Below are positions 49,048 to 49,151 of a stretch of 49,151 nt of DNA, piece by piece. The stretch is taken from the NCBI RefSeq assembly GCF_009725235.1, contig NZ_WJFC01000087.1:1-49151 (forward strand), in the 5' to 3' direction. The stretch's first letter is position 1; every line of letters begins with the position of its first letter. A model generated the notes under the pieces. The model had not been told where the DNA came from, did no database searches, and saw only the letters and a list, made by a program, of their open reading frames with translations. The DNA is from Scytonema sp. UIC 10036 (GTDB taxonomy: Bacteria; Cyanobacteriota; Cyanobacteriia; Cyanobacteriales; Nostocaceae). Made by a program: the position numbers and the translations under genes.

Positions 49048-49151
49048 TCTAAAATTTACTCACAATTTCCTCAAATTTTAAAATATACTGCGATCCCCAA
49101 GAATCTTCAGTTTATTTCTTTATTGATGGTCATGTAGAACGAGTTTCACCC
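49048..49151 (+). pseudogene. Deleted duplicate of the DUF928 locus, running off the right edge
   Basis: Bases 49048-49078 equal 40791-40821 (the promoter with its 11-bp tandem repeat), and 49075-49151 equal 41623-41699 inside the DUF928 gene. About 800 bp between them is missing, and the junction has short microhomology at ATTTTAA. It shows a duplicate that underwent an internal deletion. It continues past the window. Confidence 0.75.

Overview
The window reads as filamentous cyanobacterial DNA, probably Nostocales. Evidence for this is the many GCGATCGC (HIP1) palindromes, AT-rich intergenic spacers with hairpin repeats, and families such as DUF928, CHASE2, GUN4, the ARC6-type IMS domain, DUF433/DUF5615, DUF3368 and DUF6887/6888. 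No rRNA, tRNA or CRISPR array is seen.

Left part (1-10.2 kb): a left-truncated MscS channel, a multi-pass membrane protein, an SLH-domain envelope protein, and a minus-strand hopanoid side-chain block (hpnA, hpnH, hpnI). Next come plus-strand genes: a Uma2 nuclease, a DUF433/DUF5615 toxin-antitoxin-like pair, a nucleosidase-family protein that may be HpnG, and a CHASE2 gene whose N-terminus looks cut off.

Central part (10.2-40.4 kb): about 30 kb of genes all on the minus strand, forming one apparent signalling and protein-remodelling system. It holds a TerY-P type triad: a vWA protein with intact MIDAS, a PP2C phosphatase with a C-terminal membrane anchor, and a kinase with a zinc ribbon. 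A free TerY_C-like zinc protein lies beside it. Around these sit two FHA membrane proteins (one fused to a PrsW-like protease), a third membrane protein sharing its C-terminal module with the kinase, three Hsp70-like ATPases without a normal substrate-binding domain, a GrpE-like protein, two dynamin-like GTPases, a YbjN-like protein, a second kinase and a C39-like protease. Five proteins share a ~105-residue N-terminal domain (called here the ESWALALG domain), joined to five different C-termini: FGE-like, IMS, RDD, GUN4, or nearly nothing. A sixth, broken copy is present. I infer a shared adaptor docking variable output modules onto a phospho- and chaperone-controlled core.

Right part (40.5-49.15 kb): a phosphatase remnant, a small CxxC protein coupled to a DUF928 protein, a Ca-type repeat protein, and a peptide-export locus (C39 ABC transporter, double-glycine peptide, HlyD adaptor). 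The end carries decayed pieces of central genes (Hsp70 stub, dynamin fragment, DUF928 fragment) and a broken DUF3368 toxin locus, showing repeated local duplication and deletion.

Two non-coding signals link parts of the window. A 40-bp three-box element with fixed spacing occurs at four loci, and an 11-bp tandem repeat lies upstream of four genes and is duplicated at the right edge. All product names rest on motif reading alone.
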